45,371 bases of DNA from contig JALOAF010000005.1 in NCBI GenBank assembly GCA_023228925.1, forward strand, positions 1 through 45,371, read 5' to 3'. Below are positions 29,049 through 40,844 of this stretch, in pieces. A model generated the notes under the pieces. The model was not told the origin of the DNA and did not search any database. It was given only the letters and a program-made list of their open reading frames with translations. Positions within the stretch are counted from its first letter, which is position 1, and each line of letters starts with the position of its first letter. The DNA is from Candidatus Absconditabacterales bacterium. GTDB taxonomy: Bacteria; Patescibacteriota; Gracilibacteria; Absconditabacterales; Absconditicoccaceae. The position numbers and the translations under genes were made by a program.

Positions 29049-29660
29049 TTAAATCATTTGAAGTTTTACAAACTCTTCAAATAAAGTGATTTTAGAATCA
29101 TAATAAGATAAATCTTTATCAACCGTAATTAAACTGTTATAGTTTTTATGATAATATTTTATCATTTTTTGTGCCCTTTGATATTTGTGTTCTAAAATAT
29201 AAATTTCAATTAAATTATAAATTACCTCTGTATCTTTACTATGTAAAGAAAAAGAATCTTCTAAGAAATTGATTCATTTTTCTCTATTACCATATCGATA
29301 TTCACATAAACCATAACATCTAATAATTTCATGATTTTCAGCATTTGTAAGAACTAGTGCTTTTTGTAAATAAGTTCTAGCCTCTCTTCGGTTATTTTTT
29401 TCCATTTCTAAAATTCCTTTGATATATAGACCCAATGGATCTTCATTATTTTTTTTGGAATTTAAAAAATCGATAGCTTTCCCAGCTTTTGTGATTTCTC
29501 ATTTTCTATATTGAATATCAGCTATTTGTAATAAAGCATCTTCATCATTTGGATTATTTACTAGCAATCAATTAGTGATTCTCATTGCTTCATCAAACTT
29601 TCAAAGATCTTTTAGTTCTTCGATTTTATCTATTAAAGATTCTGGGATATAAGCTATCAT
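29049..29660 (-). CDS. tetratricopeptide repeat protein
   Basis: 203 aa. Successive helix pairs have the TPR spacing: KFDEAMRITNWLLVNNPND, EDALLQIADIQYRKGEI, LGLYIKGILEMEKNNRREAR, and HSKDTEVIYNLIEIYILEHK. It has no signal peptide, so it is probably a cytoplasmic scaffold. The gene ends 21 bp before ftsX and is probably cotranscribed, which hints at a division or wall-related role; the partner is unknown. Confidence 0.8.
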
Positions 29661-30153
29661 GTTTTTTTGTGTTTTTGAAATAAATATGATAACATAATAA
29701 TATATTATTTTACTATAAAAAACAAATAAATCTATCATCTTTTGAATTTACTACTTTACTTTACTTGGAAAATGTATTAAGTTTGTAAAATACTAAATTT
29801 ATAAAGATAATAAACTTGAAAATAGATATTAAGTAATGTGTTCCAAGGTGTTCTATATTGTGAGGAATTTTTTCTACTGTCATTCCGAAATGTTCTAACT
29901 TGCGAAGAATCTTACTTTAATACTATTATCTCTCGCAACAATATTCACTCGAGACGACATAATGCTGTTGTCATTTTGAATAGTTTGTCATTTCGAAGTG
30001 CTCTATCTTGCGAGAAATCCCCCTTAATACTTTTAGATCTCTCGCAACAATAACGACTCGAGATGACAAAAATAAACAATACTCACTCGAAATAACAACG
30101 TTCTACTGTTATTTTAATTGTTATATTTTGTGAAAAATCTTACTTTAATACAA
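29661..30153. repeat. repeat-filled spacer between the TPR and HtrA genes
   Basis: 493 bp. Two MITE-like copies lie at about 29876-29957 and 29988-30069, each running from a GTCATTtCGA-type end through TTGCGA(G/A)(G/A)AATC and TCTCTCGCAACAATA to ACTCGAGA(T/C)GACA. A decayed third end lies at about 30085-30100 (CTCGAAATAACA). They are direct repeats of each other. The open frame across them is not a gene. The left third is plain AT-rich sequence. Confidence 0.75.
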
Positions 30154-31248
30154 TTATTTTTTTGTTCATAAATTTACTTGAATTTCATACTTATTAGCTC
30201 ATCTTTGAACATTTAAAACAACTTGTTTTTCTGGATTATAAGTAAATAGTTCATACAAGAAATTACTATAATTTATTTCAACACTATTTATTCCTAAAAT
30301 AATATCATTTATTTGTAGTCATGCTTTTTGAGCATTAGAGTTGTCTTCTATAGAAATTACTCTAACTCCTATTGGGTTTGACTCATATTTTATACCAATT
30401 TCTGGTCTTATTATTTGTCAACTTTGTTTGATGCTAGATAATGTTTGATTTATAAATTCCTGGTTGATTGGTAAGGAATAAGAAGCTCAATATTCTAAAT
30501 TATCTATTGCTGTGTTTATTGCTATTATTTCTCAATTTAGATTTATTAATGGTCATCCACTAAATCACGGCTCAATAGATGTGCTGGTTTTGATTAGTCA
30601 TACATAAATATTGTTGTTATCTATTTTGAATTTCTGATTTAATGAATTTATAATTCACATTTTGGTAATAGTCTCTCAAATATCAGGATCTTTTTTTAGA
30701 GCAAAAACTATTTGTCAGATTTTGCTTTTGTCTTGTATTTTAATGATTTTGGATGCTGTAAGATTATCTTTTGGTTTTATCTTTATAACTGCTAAATCTA
30801 ATCAATCATCATATCGTATTTTATCTACAGGAAATTCTTGATTTTGTAAGATTATTTTATATTCAGCATTTTTATCTTGAACAACATGTTTGTTTGTTAA
30901 AATATATCAATCATGAGTCAATAAAACACCATTTCCTTCTAATTTATTGCTTGTTTCAATAATGCTTTGAGGTCAATCTTCACCATCTTCTACTATTTCT
31001 ATATTTTTTTTAGCATATATGGCTACAATACTTTTGTCTAATTCTCATAAATTTTTTAGACTTGTTTCTTCGAACAATTTAAAATCAAAATCTTTTTGAT
31101 ATTCTGTAATATCTACTAAGTCTTCTCAAGTAATAAATAATATCTTGCTTTGTAATTTATTTACTTTTAGAATTAAAAATGACAATACAACTATTGTTGT
31201 AATAAGCAATATAGATAAAATTATTGAAATTGTTTTATTTTTTCACAT
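30154..31248 (-). CDS. HtrA/DegP-like serine protease with PDZ domain
   Basis: 364 aa. A membrane anchor at about residues 7-28 (ISIILSILLITTIVVLSFLI) precedes the trypsin-like domain. The catalytic set is H121 (ILTNKHVVQD), D151 (DDGLDLAVIKI) and S230 (EPGFSGGPLINLNGEIIAIN). A single PDZ domain follows (IRPEIGIKYESNPIGVRVIS, AGLQINDIILGINS). It would degrade or refold damaged proteins outside the membrane. The Gly residues around the nucleophile are TGA, so the protein would be dead under the standard code. It lies 48 bp downstream of gyrA. Confidence 0.92.
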
Positions 31249-31296
31249 TTTATGACTTATTAGTATAAAATTAATTTAAATAGATTTTTATGTTAA

Positions 31297-33981
31297 TTAT
31301 TGAACATCTCAGTCTGAAAATAAAGCATTTCTTTGGGCTTCTGCTTCTTTTTCAGCCTTTTCTCTAGCTTTTCTTTCTTCTTTTCATCTTAAATTTTCTT
31401 CTTTTTCTTCCCAAGGTCTATAAATCAATTCTATATCTTTTTTTACAATTTCTTTTAACTTTGTTTCTGGCATATCCAATTTTACATCATTTGAATGTAA
31501 GGTTTGAAGGTTCCCATCTGTAAATCTGATTCTGATAGATCATTCTTCTATACTGATACCTCATTCTAATTTGCAATTCCCTGTAGCCCAAATATCTCAT
31601 TTTCTAGCTCTTTTTCGAACTCTCAAATCTTCTAAATTTAATAATTTAGCTTCCTTTTTGTTGTGTATCAACAAAAAAGGTTCTTCTTGATGTAAAAACA
31701 TATTTGATACCTTATCTCATTCTTGTAGATCAATAGCTTTTACTCATCCTGCTGTTTTTCACATAGGTCTAACGTCTGAAGCTGGGAACAACAGCCCTCG
31801 TCATTGTTCTGTCACTACTGCTATATTGTCTCCATCAGAGACTGCTAAAACTGATGCAATTTTCTCTTTTGCTTCTAATTTCATTACAATGGTTGGGAAT
31901 TTTCTGAACTTTAAAATTAGATCTTTATTTATTTTTTTGATACTATTGTTTTTTGTAAGGAATAATAAATGATCATATTGATAATGTAATGTTTTTGCAA
32001 AAATAATATTTCATTTTAAGCCATATTGTTCTTTGAGGTCCAAAGCATTTTTTGCCATAGTAAATTGTCATAAATCCTTTAGTCTTTCTACTACTAATTC
32101 TCCTAAATCTGTAATCACGATTAAGTTGTCTTGGTTGTTGGTATAGACTAATTCTAAGGTTTCTTCTGGAATGGCAACAATTCTAGATTGATATAAAACT
32201 CTAACATGATAATCGTTTCCTATTCGTAAAATCACATCTTCTTTTATTTTATCTGCAGCATCTCTATATGCTTTTAGACTATTTCAAACATTGTAAACAC
32301 TAAGATCATTGGAAACTTCTGTTCTTCTTTTGTCACCATATTTATCTTTCATATAATTCAACTCCTCTACTACAACTTCATCCAATTTTTCTGAATTATT
32401 TATAATTGATTCTAAATATTCAATTAGTTTAATTTTTTCATCAATTTCATCAGATATTTTTTGTATTTCCAATCCAACCAAAGACTGTAATCTCATAAGC
32501 AAAATATATTCAGCTTGTTGTTCTGAAAAATCAAATTTTGCTATTAAATTATCTTTTGCTTCTTGTTTTGTAGCTGATTTTTTGATAGTCTCTATTACTT
32601 CATCAATAATATCAATAGCTTTTTTTAGTCATTCTAAAATATGCAACCTATCTTTTGCTTTATCTAATTGATAATTGGATCTACGATAAACTACTGTTCT
32701 TCTAAAAGTAACAAATTCCATCAAAAGTTCTTTTATATTTAATGTTCTTGGCTGTAAACCATTTTCTATCAAAGAAACATTATTTACATTAAAATTTGAT
32801 TGTAAATCTGTTGTTTTGTATAATTGTATTAAAATTTGATCTGGATCTATTCATTTTCTGAGTTGTAAAACAACTCTAATTCTATCTCTATTTGACTCAT
32901 CTCTAATGTCTACAATTCAATCAATTTTTTTATCTACTACCAATTCTCCAATTTTGGATACCAATGTAGATTTATTTACCATATAAGGAATTTCTGTAAT
33001 TACTATATTTTTTCATGATTTTATTTCTTCTATTTCATGTTTTCCTCTACAAACTATACCTCCTCTACCCTTTGAATAAACTTCTTTGATTCTGCTTGGA
33101 TCAAAAATATATCATCATGTAGGAAAATCTGGTCATTTAACAATTTCCATAATTTCATCTATAGACACAGAATAATTTATTATTTGAGTAGCATTTGGAT
33201 CAATATTTTCAGTTTCTGTGCTTTCAACAGCTTCTGTGTTTTCAAGAGTTTCAAAATTTTCTCATGCTATATTTTCATTGAGTTCTTGTAAAGTTAAATC
33301 TTTGCTTTCTATGTTTTCTGTGTTAATTAAAGAACTTAGAGGAACTTCTATTTCTTTTCATTCTTTTTGTATTAGCAACAAACAAGCATCAATAACTTCA
33401 TTTAAGTTGTGTGGAGCTAAGTTTGTAGCCATACCAACAGCAATCCCCATTGTACCATTACAAAGATGGTTTGGAAATTTTGTAGGCAACATAACTGGCT
33501 CTTTTAATGAACCATCAAAATTATCTCTTCGATCTACAGTATCTTGTTCTATATCTATTATCATTTCTTCTGCAATTTTGGTCAATCTAGCTTCTGTATA
33601 TCTCATAGCTGCCGCTCCGTCTCCATCCATACTACCAAAGTTACCTTGTCAATCTACTAAAGGATATCTCATAGACCAAGGTTGGGCAAGACGAACCATA
33701 GCTTCATATATTGAACTATCTCCATGTGGATGATATTTTCACATTACATCTCAAACGATTCTAGCTGATTTTTTATGTTTTGTATTGTAAAACATCTTCA
33801 TATCATACATACCGTATAATATTCTTCTAATTACAGGTTTACAACCATCTCTTGTGTCTGGTAATGCACGAGAAATAATAACTGACATAGCATAATCTAT
33901 ATAAGATTGCGTAAGGTCTTTTTCTAATGGATATGGAACTACTTTTCATCAAAAAATATTGTCGTTTGTGGCTGCTGTCAT
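31297..33981 (-). CDS. gyrA: DNA gyrase subunit A
   Basis: 894 aa. This is the cutting and wrapping subunit of gyrase. The N-terminus has [40 protein letters not shown] (the quinolone region; position 87 is Glu) and the active-site Tyr in [16 protein letters not shown]. The coil ends and the C-terminal propeller contain GKTAGGVKAIDL-type blades. An acidic Ser/Glu-rich insertion of about 60 residues (about 209-270) sits just before EIMEIVKGPDFPTGG. A strict GyrA-box (QRRGGKG) is not obvious, so a ParC-like role cannot be excluded. Long open frames on the opposite strand here are shadows. A candidate promoter lies about 55 bp upstream. Confidence 0.92.
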
Positions 33982-34036
33982 CTATAAAAAAATTAAATTT
34001 AAAAAATGAAAAAATGCTAATTCGCATGTTTATTTC

Positions 34037-34064
34037 AATATACAAATTTACTGCTTAATTTCAA
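34037..34064 (-). promoter_or_regulatory. candidate gyrA promoter
   Basis: On the minus strand TTGAAA (34059-34064) and TATATT (34037-34042) are 16 bp apart, about 55 bp before the gyrA ATG. By inspection only. Confidence 0.45.
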
Positions 34065-34135
34065 CAATATAAAGAGATTTGGCTTGACATTTTTACAGAA
34101 AAGATTGTTTGTTTTTTGTTTGTTTTTTTCTTACT

Positions 34136-34185
34136 TTTGTTAAAATATCTATTTGTATATAGTTTTAATATGTTATTTTAACAAA
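34136..34185. promoter_or_regulatory. 12-bp inverted repeat, possible operator
   Basis: TTTGTTAAAATA at 34136-34147 and its exact reverse complement TATTTTAACAAA at 34174-34185, with 26 bp between. It lies midway between two divergent genes, as an operator or a stem-loop would. No T-run follows, so a terminator is less likely. Confidence 0.4.
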
Positions 34186-34333
34186 TATGATTCTTCTTAA
34201 GAAATATTTTTAGATATTGAGGAAATTGATTTTTAATCGATTTTTTGACAAATATATGTTTTTTCTAACTATATTCACTTTAAAAAAATAAAAGTCTTTC
34301 ATTTTTTGACAAATAAAAAAAAATGATTAGAAT

Positions 34334-35839
34334 ATGAGTGTATTTAATTTAATTAAAAAAAATATGAACAAAAAAACTGAAAACAAAAAAGATTTAATTA
34401 AAAAGACGGCTAAACAAAAAACTATTGCAACAAAAATAGTGAATAAAAAGCCAATTAGTAAAAAATCAATAGTAAAAAAGAAAGAAACTGCTTCTGTTAA
34501 AAAGTTTTTTAATAGCACGAGAGATTTGTTATTTCAAACGAAAGAACAGGAAGTAAAAAATTGACTTTTTTCCGTGATGAAAAGAAGATTTTTTTCTGTT
34601 CCAATCTCTGTTAGATTTATATCTCTATCACTATTTTTGTTTGTTTTTGGACGAGGATTGGGTTGAGATATTTTTTTCTCAATCTATATAGAAAGAATCG
34701 TGCAAAGTGTAATGTTGGTATCATTGATATGAATGTTGGGGCCTATTATTAAATTATTATTGGTTCTACAAGTATGAAGTTTGAATGACAATACCAATAG
34801 AAAATATGTAGTGTTTTTATGAAAATTTTTTTATGTTTTTTCTAGTATATTTTATTTTTTGGCAGGAATATTACAAAGTCCGTGGTTATTAATTATTGCA
34901 GTATTATTTAACGGAATTGGTAGTGTTTTGGTTTATGTAACTTATGAATGATATATCCGTGCAACAACAGAATCAGACAAATCTGAAAGTTCCTGGTGAC
35001 TGTACTTTTCTAGTTGGCATATAGCTTGGGTTATTGGAGCAATTATCACTTCATTTTTGGTGAAATTTTTAGCTTTACCATATTTGTTTTTGTTTATAGG
35101 TTTGTTTTCCATTTTATCTTTGATCACAGATCAAAAAATACCACTTTTGGATAAAGAAAAAGTTAAGAAGCTCTTTTCAAAAAAAAGTTTTTTGAAACAA
35201 ACAATTAAAAAAATCTTTTCCAAAAAACCAATAAAAGAAGCTATTGTCTTTGTAAAGGAAAGTCCAAGAAGATTTATTTATACATTATGATATGAAGGTT
35301 TATATAATATATTGGAATATATTGGATTTTTATTTATACCATTGATTGCCATTAGGAACTCTTTCTCACTTAGCCAAATAGCACTTATTTTTGCTTTAAT
35401 GAAATTACCTTATGTAACAAATTTTTTTGTTGTTTCATTTAGTGAAAAATTTAATAAAAAACTGTTTGTAGCAGTAGTTTTGATATTTCTATCATTTTTA
35501 TATGGAATGCTATGATTTGAAATGTCATTTGGATCAATATTGATTGTATCTTTTGGTATAGCCATAGGTTTGTCTTTGATTAGGCCATTAGTATCAGCAT
35601 TGATTAGCGAATCTTCCGTAAAAGAAAATGCTGGTTCAATTACAGGAATTCAACAATTTGTATGACAATTTGGGAAAATGGGAGGAAGTTTGTGATTTGG
35701 TATTTTGAGTGCACTTTTTGGAATGTATTCAGCCTTCTTCTTGGTAGGATTAAGTTTGTTTGTGTTAGCAACTTGGTGATTGGCTAAGAGATTTAAAAGA
35801 AATAAAGCTATTCAAAAAAGGATTTTGAACAATAAATAA
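34334..35839 (+). CDS. MFS-type transporter with basic N-terminal extension
   Basis: 501 aa. The first ~75 residues are a Lys/Thr-rich, low-complexity cytoplasmic tail (MNKKTENKKDLIKKTAKQK). Then come about ten to twelve membrane segments with MFS-like features: GRGLGGDIFFSIYIERIVQS, LNDNTNRKYVVFLGKFFYVF, and the late SESSVKENAGSITGIQQFVG. A charged central loop (KKLFSKKSFLKQTIKKIF) divides the halves. The substrate is unknown. The start ATG at 34334 lies right behind a TAGAAT; with TTGACA 16 bp earlier this could be a promoter, but then the transcript would begin inside the gene. A terminator follows. Confidence 0.82.
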
Positions 35840-35851
35840 AATATAAAAAAA

Positions 35852-35878
35852 CCGGGCAAATATGTCCGGATTTTTTTT
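35852..35878 (+). terminator. Rho-independent terminator of the MFS gene
   Basis: CCGGGC-AAATAT-GTCCGG (one G-T pair) followed by eight T or more. It begins 12 bp after the stop codon. Confidence 0.88.
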
Positions 35879-35884
35879 ATAGTC

Positions 35885-36289
35885 TTAATATTCTTCTAAA
35901 TCGCTTTCAAACTCATCAAGTTTTTTGGCGATTTTTTCTTTTTTGTTTTCTTTTTTATCTTGATTGAACTCATAAAACTTTTTATAAGATTCAATCTCTT
36001 TTTCTGTTAGTTTCTTCTTGATATTTTCTTTGATCAAAAAGAATATAACAAAATAGAAAACTACCAAGGAGCCGGCCCCCACTAAGAGCCCTCCCAAGAA
36101 GCCATTCAGCATAATACTTAGTTTGTGTGTAAGTATAAGTATAACAACAAATACTATTATGGCAAACACAAACACTATTGAACTAGTTTTTTCATGACTT
36201 TTAATGACAGCTAAGCTATCTTCAATCTCTAACTTTTCAATCTCTTCTGAGCTTAACTCATCATAATAATAATTTTCTTTATTTTCCAT
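35885..36289 (-). CDS. 134-aa two-span membrane protein, TGA-free
   Basis: Not recognised. An acidic N-terminus (DELSSEEIEKLEIEDSLAVI), two membrane segments at about residues 37-53 (SIVFVFAIIVFVVILIL) and 62-87 (GFLGGLLVGAGSLVVFYFVI), then a Lys/Glu-rich coil to the end. All five glycines are GGN, and their stretch uses GGC, GGG and GCC with a local GC content far above the surroundings. This differs from the conserved genes and suggests acquisition, though with five glycines the codon evidence is modest. It converges with the MFS gene. Confidence 0.72.
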   Translation of the reverse strand: MENKENYYYDELSSEEIEKLEIEDSLAVIKSHEKTSSIVFVFAIIVFVVILILTHKLSIMLNGFLGGLLVGAGSLVVFYFVIFFLIKENIKKKLTEKEIESYKKFYEFNQDKKENKKEKIAKKLDEFESDLEEY

Positions 36290-36396
36290 AATTTTATTTT
36301 TTTTAATTTAACAATTTTTTATTTATCACAAAAAACAATACAAATGTTGTAAAGAATGTCAACACTTTATTTGACTTAAAACTAAAATAAAAAAGA

Positions 36397-37695
36397 TTAG
36401 TTTATTCTAGGAACTGGAAATTGTTTTGAAAATTCTATTACTTGTGATTTAAGTTTATTTATTTTTTCTGAAAAATTTTTTTCTTGCATAAAAGGGATTA
36501 GTTTTAATGTTTGATCTATAAAATCCACTATTATACGAATATCGTCTTCTTTCACCCCTCTTGTAGTCATCGCAGGTGTCCCGATTCTGAGTCCAGATGG
36601 TCTAAAAGGAGGGTTTGGGTCGTCTGGTATTGTAGACTTAGATGTAGAAATTCCTACCAAATCTAAGATATATTCAGCATTTTTTCCATTTTCTATAGGA
36701 GTGTTTGAAAAATCTAATATAACCATATGATTGTCTGTTCCTCATGTTACAAGTTTATATCATCTATTGATAAACTCCTCTGCCATTACTTTTGAATTTT
36801 TGAGAGCTTGTATTGCATATTCTTTGAATTTATCTGTTTGCGCCTCTCATAAAGCGACAGCTATTGCTGCAATAGTATTCATATGTGGTCATCATTGAAT
36901 TCATGGGAATACTGCTCTATCAATTCTAGTTGGAATATTTTCTATTGTATTTTCTGGCTTTTTCAAAGGATTGCTTACCACTCATTTACTAAGAATCAAT
37001 GAGCCTCTTGGTCAACGAAGTGATTTATGGGTTGTTGTCATCATTACATGAAAACCATAATCTAATGGGTTTTTTAATATTCAAGCAGCAATAAATCCTC
37101 AAATATGAGACATATCTGCAAACGCTATTGCTCATACTTCGTTTGCTATTTCTACGAATTTACTATAATCCAGTTCTCTTGGATATGCAGAAAATCATGC
37201 TAAAATTATTTTTGGTTTATGTTTTCTGGCAAGTCTTCTAATTTCATCAAAATCTATTTCTCCGTTTTCCAAGGTTTTATAAGAAATAAAATTAAAGACT
37301 TTTGATAAAAAAGTAACTGGAGCTCAATGTGTTAGATGTCATCAATGTGACAAATCCATTCAAAGTATAGTGTCTCATGGCTCCATAAGTGCTGCATATA
37401 CACATATATTTGCAGCAGCACCAGAAAGTGCTTGTACATTGGCATGATCTGCATGAAAAATTTGTTTTGCCCTGTCTATAGCTAATTGTTCTACAATATC
37501 AGTATTTTCTTGTCATCAGTAATATCTTTTTCATGGGAATCATTCAGAATATTTATTTGCAAAAACACTTGATTGTGCTTGTAGTACCGCTTCTGATTGA
37601 TAGTTTTCACTAGCAATTAACTCCATACCCTCTAATTGTCTTTTTTGTTCATTTAATATTGCTTTTTGCACTTGTGAATCGGTGTTTTGTACCAT
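36397..37695 (-). CDS. glyA: serine hydroxymethyltransferase
   Basis: 432 aa, near the usual 415-430. A PLP enzyme that makes glycine and methylene-tetrahydrofolate from serine. Motifs: [67 protein letters not shown] with the PLP Lys K224, and [17 protein letters not shown] near the end. TGA serves as Gly in YYGG and RGPRGS. The start ATG is at 37695 ([12 protein letters not shown]). A reader interested in codon reassignment should note that this enzyme supplies glycine, the residue UGA encodes. Confidence 0.96.
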
Positions 37696-37731
37696 AGAAA
37701 TAATTTATAAAGGTAAAAATTTAAGTTTCAT

Positions 37732-37863
37732 TTACATGATATGATTTTGTAGTATGTATTCAAGATTTATTTTATGAAAAAGTTTTCAAGCAAATAGAAA
37801 AGGGAAAAAAACTAAAAAAAATAATCAAATAAAAACTCTTGTAAAATATAATTTCATCAGCAT
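37732..37863 (-). CDS. 43-aa putative membrane peptide
   Basis: Starts MLMKLYFTRVFIG, continues with one hydrophobic span (LFFLVFFPFLFAG) and a short polar tail ending NHIM; TGA is Gly twice. It lies 36 bp upstream of glyA on the same strand. There are no family features. It could be a chance frame, but the length, one span and position are coherent. Confidence 0.4.
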
Positions 37864-37972
37864 AAAGGATCCGTTTTCAAATATTTACTACATACAAAAC
37901 GACCAAATTATTGAATTAAAAAAATTTTTTTATATCAGAAAATAGGCAATATAAATTATTATATTAATTTAA

Positions 37973-39274
37973 TTACTGAATCTCAATCTTTCAAAAAATT
38001 GAACATGGTCAAGGTGCACATCAATCAGTAAATACTACTTTATAATATTTAGTTTTGTCTGAAGATTCGAAATATCGTACTAATCTGTGATCATCTTTTC
38101 AGGTCTTATTTTCATCATTAGGTATACATTTTCCTGGCATTGCTCAAGATACATCTCGGATATCGTATATTATAGTTCAAGGATAGTTTGCTGAAATCAT
38201 TTTTTGATCGTAATAATTACGAACATTTATTACACAACCATCATTTAGATGTTTTTTTGTGATTATCTCTTCAAGTGACTCACTTTCAGACTTTTCATAA
38301 ACTTGAATGTATTCATCTTCCTGTCAATTAACCATATAGGAAATCCTATTTCACTTTTGTTCAAAAATTGGTTTTTGAGCTTTGCTTCGGAAAATTCATT
38401 CATAATAATCTCATGCTCATTCAGGAGTTGTGATAGCTAATCATAAATCAGGGTATTTTGTAGTATAAAGATATCATGTTGCTAAATCATTTCAATAATC
38501 TTCAGGAAAACATCAAATTGAAATTGTTGTTTCTGGATGTCATTCCATAGTTTCAGTCTCTTTATAATTTTCTAGCATATATCAACATTCTTTTTCCCGA
38601 GGATATTGTTCCAACTTTAAAGTACCATAATAATCATTTTCTCATCATTTATCATTTGTAGTAAATGTACAAAAAACATTTTCAAAAATAAATTCTCAAT
38701 TTTGTTCATAAGTAAGATTTCATAAAATTTTGTATGAGTTTCATATATTTTGTTTATCATACCATGAATATGAAATATTTGTAATTCCTTCAGGATTTTC
38801 TAATCGATATGGACTAGTAGACTCACAATCTTCTATCCATCATTCAATTCATGTAATATCTATGTTTCATTCTTGCAAGTCAGAATCTTCTAAATTTCTT
38901 TGATAATCATCTCAACATCAAAAAAGCAGCATACTTCATTCATATGTTATACTAACTGTATAATCATGTGTATCTCATTTTCATCAGTCTATACAATCTT
39001 TTTTTTCAAAAATTCAATAAATTTTTTCTCATGAAAATTCATAATTTTCTCATTTTAGAACTATAGAAACTGGAATTTGTATTCTATTTTCATAGTCCAA
39101 CATATTCATTTCAAAAAATTTTGCTACATTGCCAGATATTTCTATATCCCAAAATGGTTCTGTTCAAAATGCTGATAGATAAATTTGATCAGTTTGATTT
39201 CATATATTTGTAAAACATCCAGTGAACAATACTGCTCAAATTAAAAACAAAAGTGAAAGAAACATTTTTTTCAT
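37973..39274 (-). CDS. lipoprotein with GTEPFW motif, unknown function
   Basis: 433 aa. A lipoprotein signal peptide (MKKMFLSLLFLIGAVLFTGC, Cys at residue 20). Directly after it comes IYLSAFGTEPFWDIEISG, which resembles the G-x-EPFW motif of COG3650-type lipoproteins. The rest is rich in Asp, Glu, Tyr, Cys and Gly with two similar halves: the pattern of a strand with Tyr-Lys, a Cys, and DDY repeats (CGDDYQRNLEDS; CFPEDYGNDLA). The C-terminal stretch RLVRYFESSDKTKYYKVVF ends in FTDGCAPGPCSIFGKIEIQ. Secreted and membrane-anchored; the function is unknown. TGA makes most of the many glycines. Confidence 0.78.
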
Positions 39275-39305
39275 TTTTTATAAAACAATTATATAAAATT
39301 ATTTT

Positions 39306-40844
39306 TTATTGTATTATGTTTTCTAATATATCATCCAATATCGTTCTGTTGTTCATTAATTTTGGAACTTTTGATTGTCAAACTACTTTGTTATTTGAAC
39401 TCAATCGTTTTTGAAATGTACCTACTTCCACGGCATGTACGATATTTTCTTTTAATGTATTATTATAATTTCTTTCATCATCATAATTGGAGAATGCTTT
39501 TTGCATTTCAATATCCAAAACTTTTGTGAATTCTTGTAAATCTTTTGGTTTTTCACTAAATTCTATAATCCATTCGTAAGCTCATTGTTCTAATCACTTT
39601 GGGGCTATAGGTCAGACTGTATAATCAGTAGCTATCCCTCACGCTATTTTACATGCTTCAATAATAGCCTTGTCTGTATATTCTACTGTTGTTCATTCTC
39701 ATACTACATCTATATAATATTTTGTTCTTCAGGTGATTTTTATTTTATAAAAAGGTTCTATTTCTGTAAATTTAATAGTATCACCAATAATATATCTTCG
39801 CAATCCAGCGTTTGTAGTAATCAATAAAACATAATCCCTATCTTTTTCTACTCATCATAATGTAAAAACTGTTGGATTATCTTTTCCAAACTCTTCTTTT
39901 GGTATAAATTCATAAAAAACTCAATTGTCTGTAAGCAACAACATTTCATCAGAATCATTGTGAGTTTGTATAGCAAAAAATCACTCTGAAGCATTGTAAC
40001 TCTGTCGGTACTTGAATTTTGGATCTGGAAATAACTCTTTTAAGCTATCTTTATATAAATCTACAGGCATTCATCCTCATAAAAACACCTCTAAATTTGG
40101 TCGTATTTGATGAATATCTTTTTTCCCTGTTTTTTCTAAAACCTTGTAAAGAAATTGAGTACACCAAGAAGGCTGTCATGTAATTCATGTGATGTTTTGA
40201 GAAATGTTTTCTTCTATGATTTTATCTGATTTTTCTTCCCAGTCTTCTATAAATCCTGTTTTTAATCATGGACTTTTGAATAATCTAAAAATCCAAGGAG
40301 TTTTTTTTTGTAATATGGCTGTAATGTATCAAACATTATCTTTTTCTGTGTATGGATTTTTTATAAATGTTCATCAAATTACAATAGTTTTCCCTGCAAA
40401 AAGTCTAGTTTTGGGATTTGCCTTACAGTATCGAGCTAATAATTTTTCTCATCATCTCATTTGAGAAGTCCTCAAATGTTCGTTTGTAAGTGGAATATAT
40501 TTTCATTCTTTTCAAGTTGTACCAGATGATACGGCAAATAATGGGATTTTTCAAGGATAAGTAATATTTCTTTCTCATCTAAGCATGTATTCTACCCGAG
40601 GTTTGAATTCTTTGTAGGTGAATATAGGTACATTATTCTGAAAATCTTGGATAGATTTTATGTTTTTGAAATTATATCTTTGCCCAAATACTGTATTTCT
40701 ACATTTACGAATTAAATCAAAAAGAAAAGTTTCTTGATGGTGTAAAAGTTCTCGTTTTCAATACTGTCTAATTTTGAAAAGATTTCTTGCTAGTCTATTT
40801 ACTACTAAACTTGGAATCCTTTTAACTCCTCTTTTTGGGACCAT
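39306..40844 (-). CDS. GH3 family protein (acyl-acid amido synthetase-like)
   Basis: 512 aa, the GH3 length. The family has an ANL-type adenylation fold; plant members join amino acids to hormones, and bacterial roles are mostly unknown. Visible motifs are LFAVSSGTTGKE.KYIPLTNE (ATP-binding loop), YNASEGFFAIQ and VLLITTNAGLRRYIIGDTI (the family's TT..GL.RY..GD). TGA is used for glycines in the ATP loop. The start ATG at 40844 reads MVPKRGVKRIPS. It ends 31 bp before the lipoprotein start, so they may form one unit. Confidence 0.88.

Larger units (their letters stand above)
33982..34333. other. divergent regulatory spacer, gyrA / MFS
   Basis: 352 bp of very AT-rich DNA with no gene. It holds a candidate gyrA promoter (34037-34064), a 12-bp perfect inverted repeat (34136-34185), and two direct copies of TTTTTTGACAAAT near 34244 and 34302. 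Confidence 0.65.
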
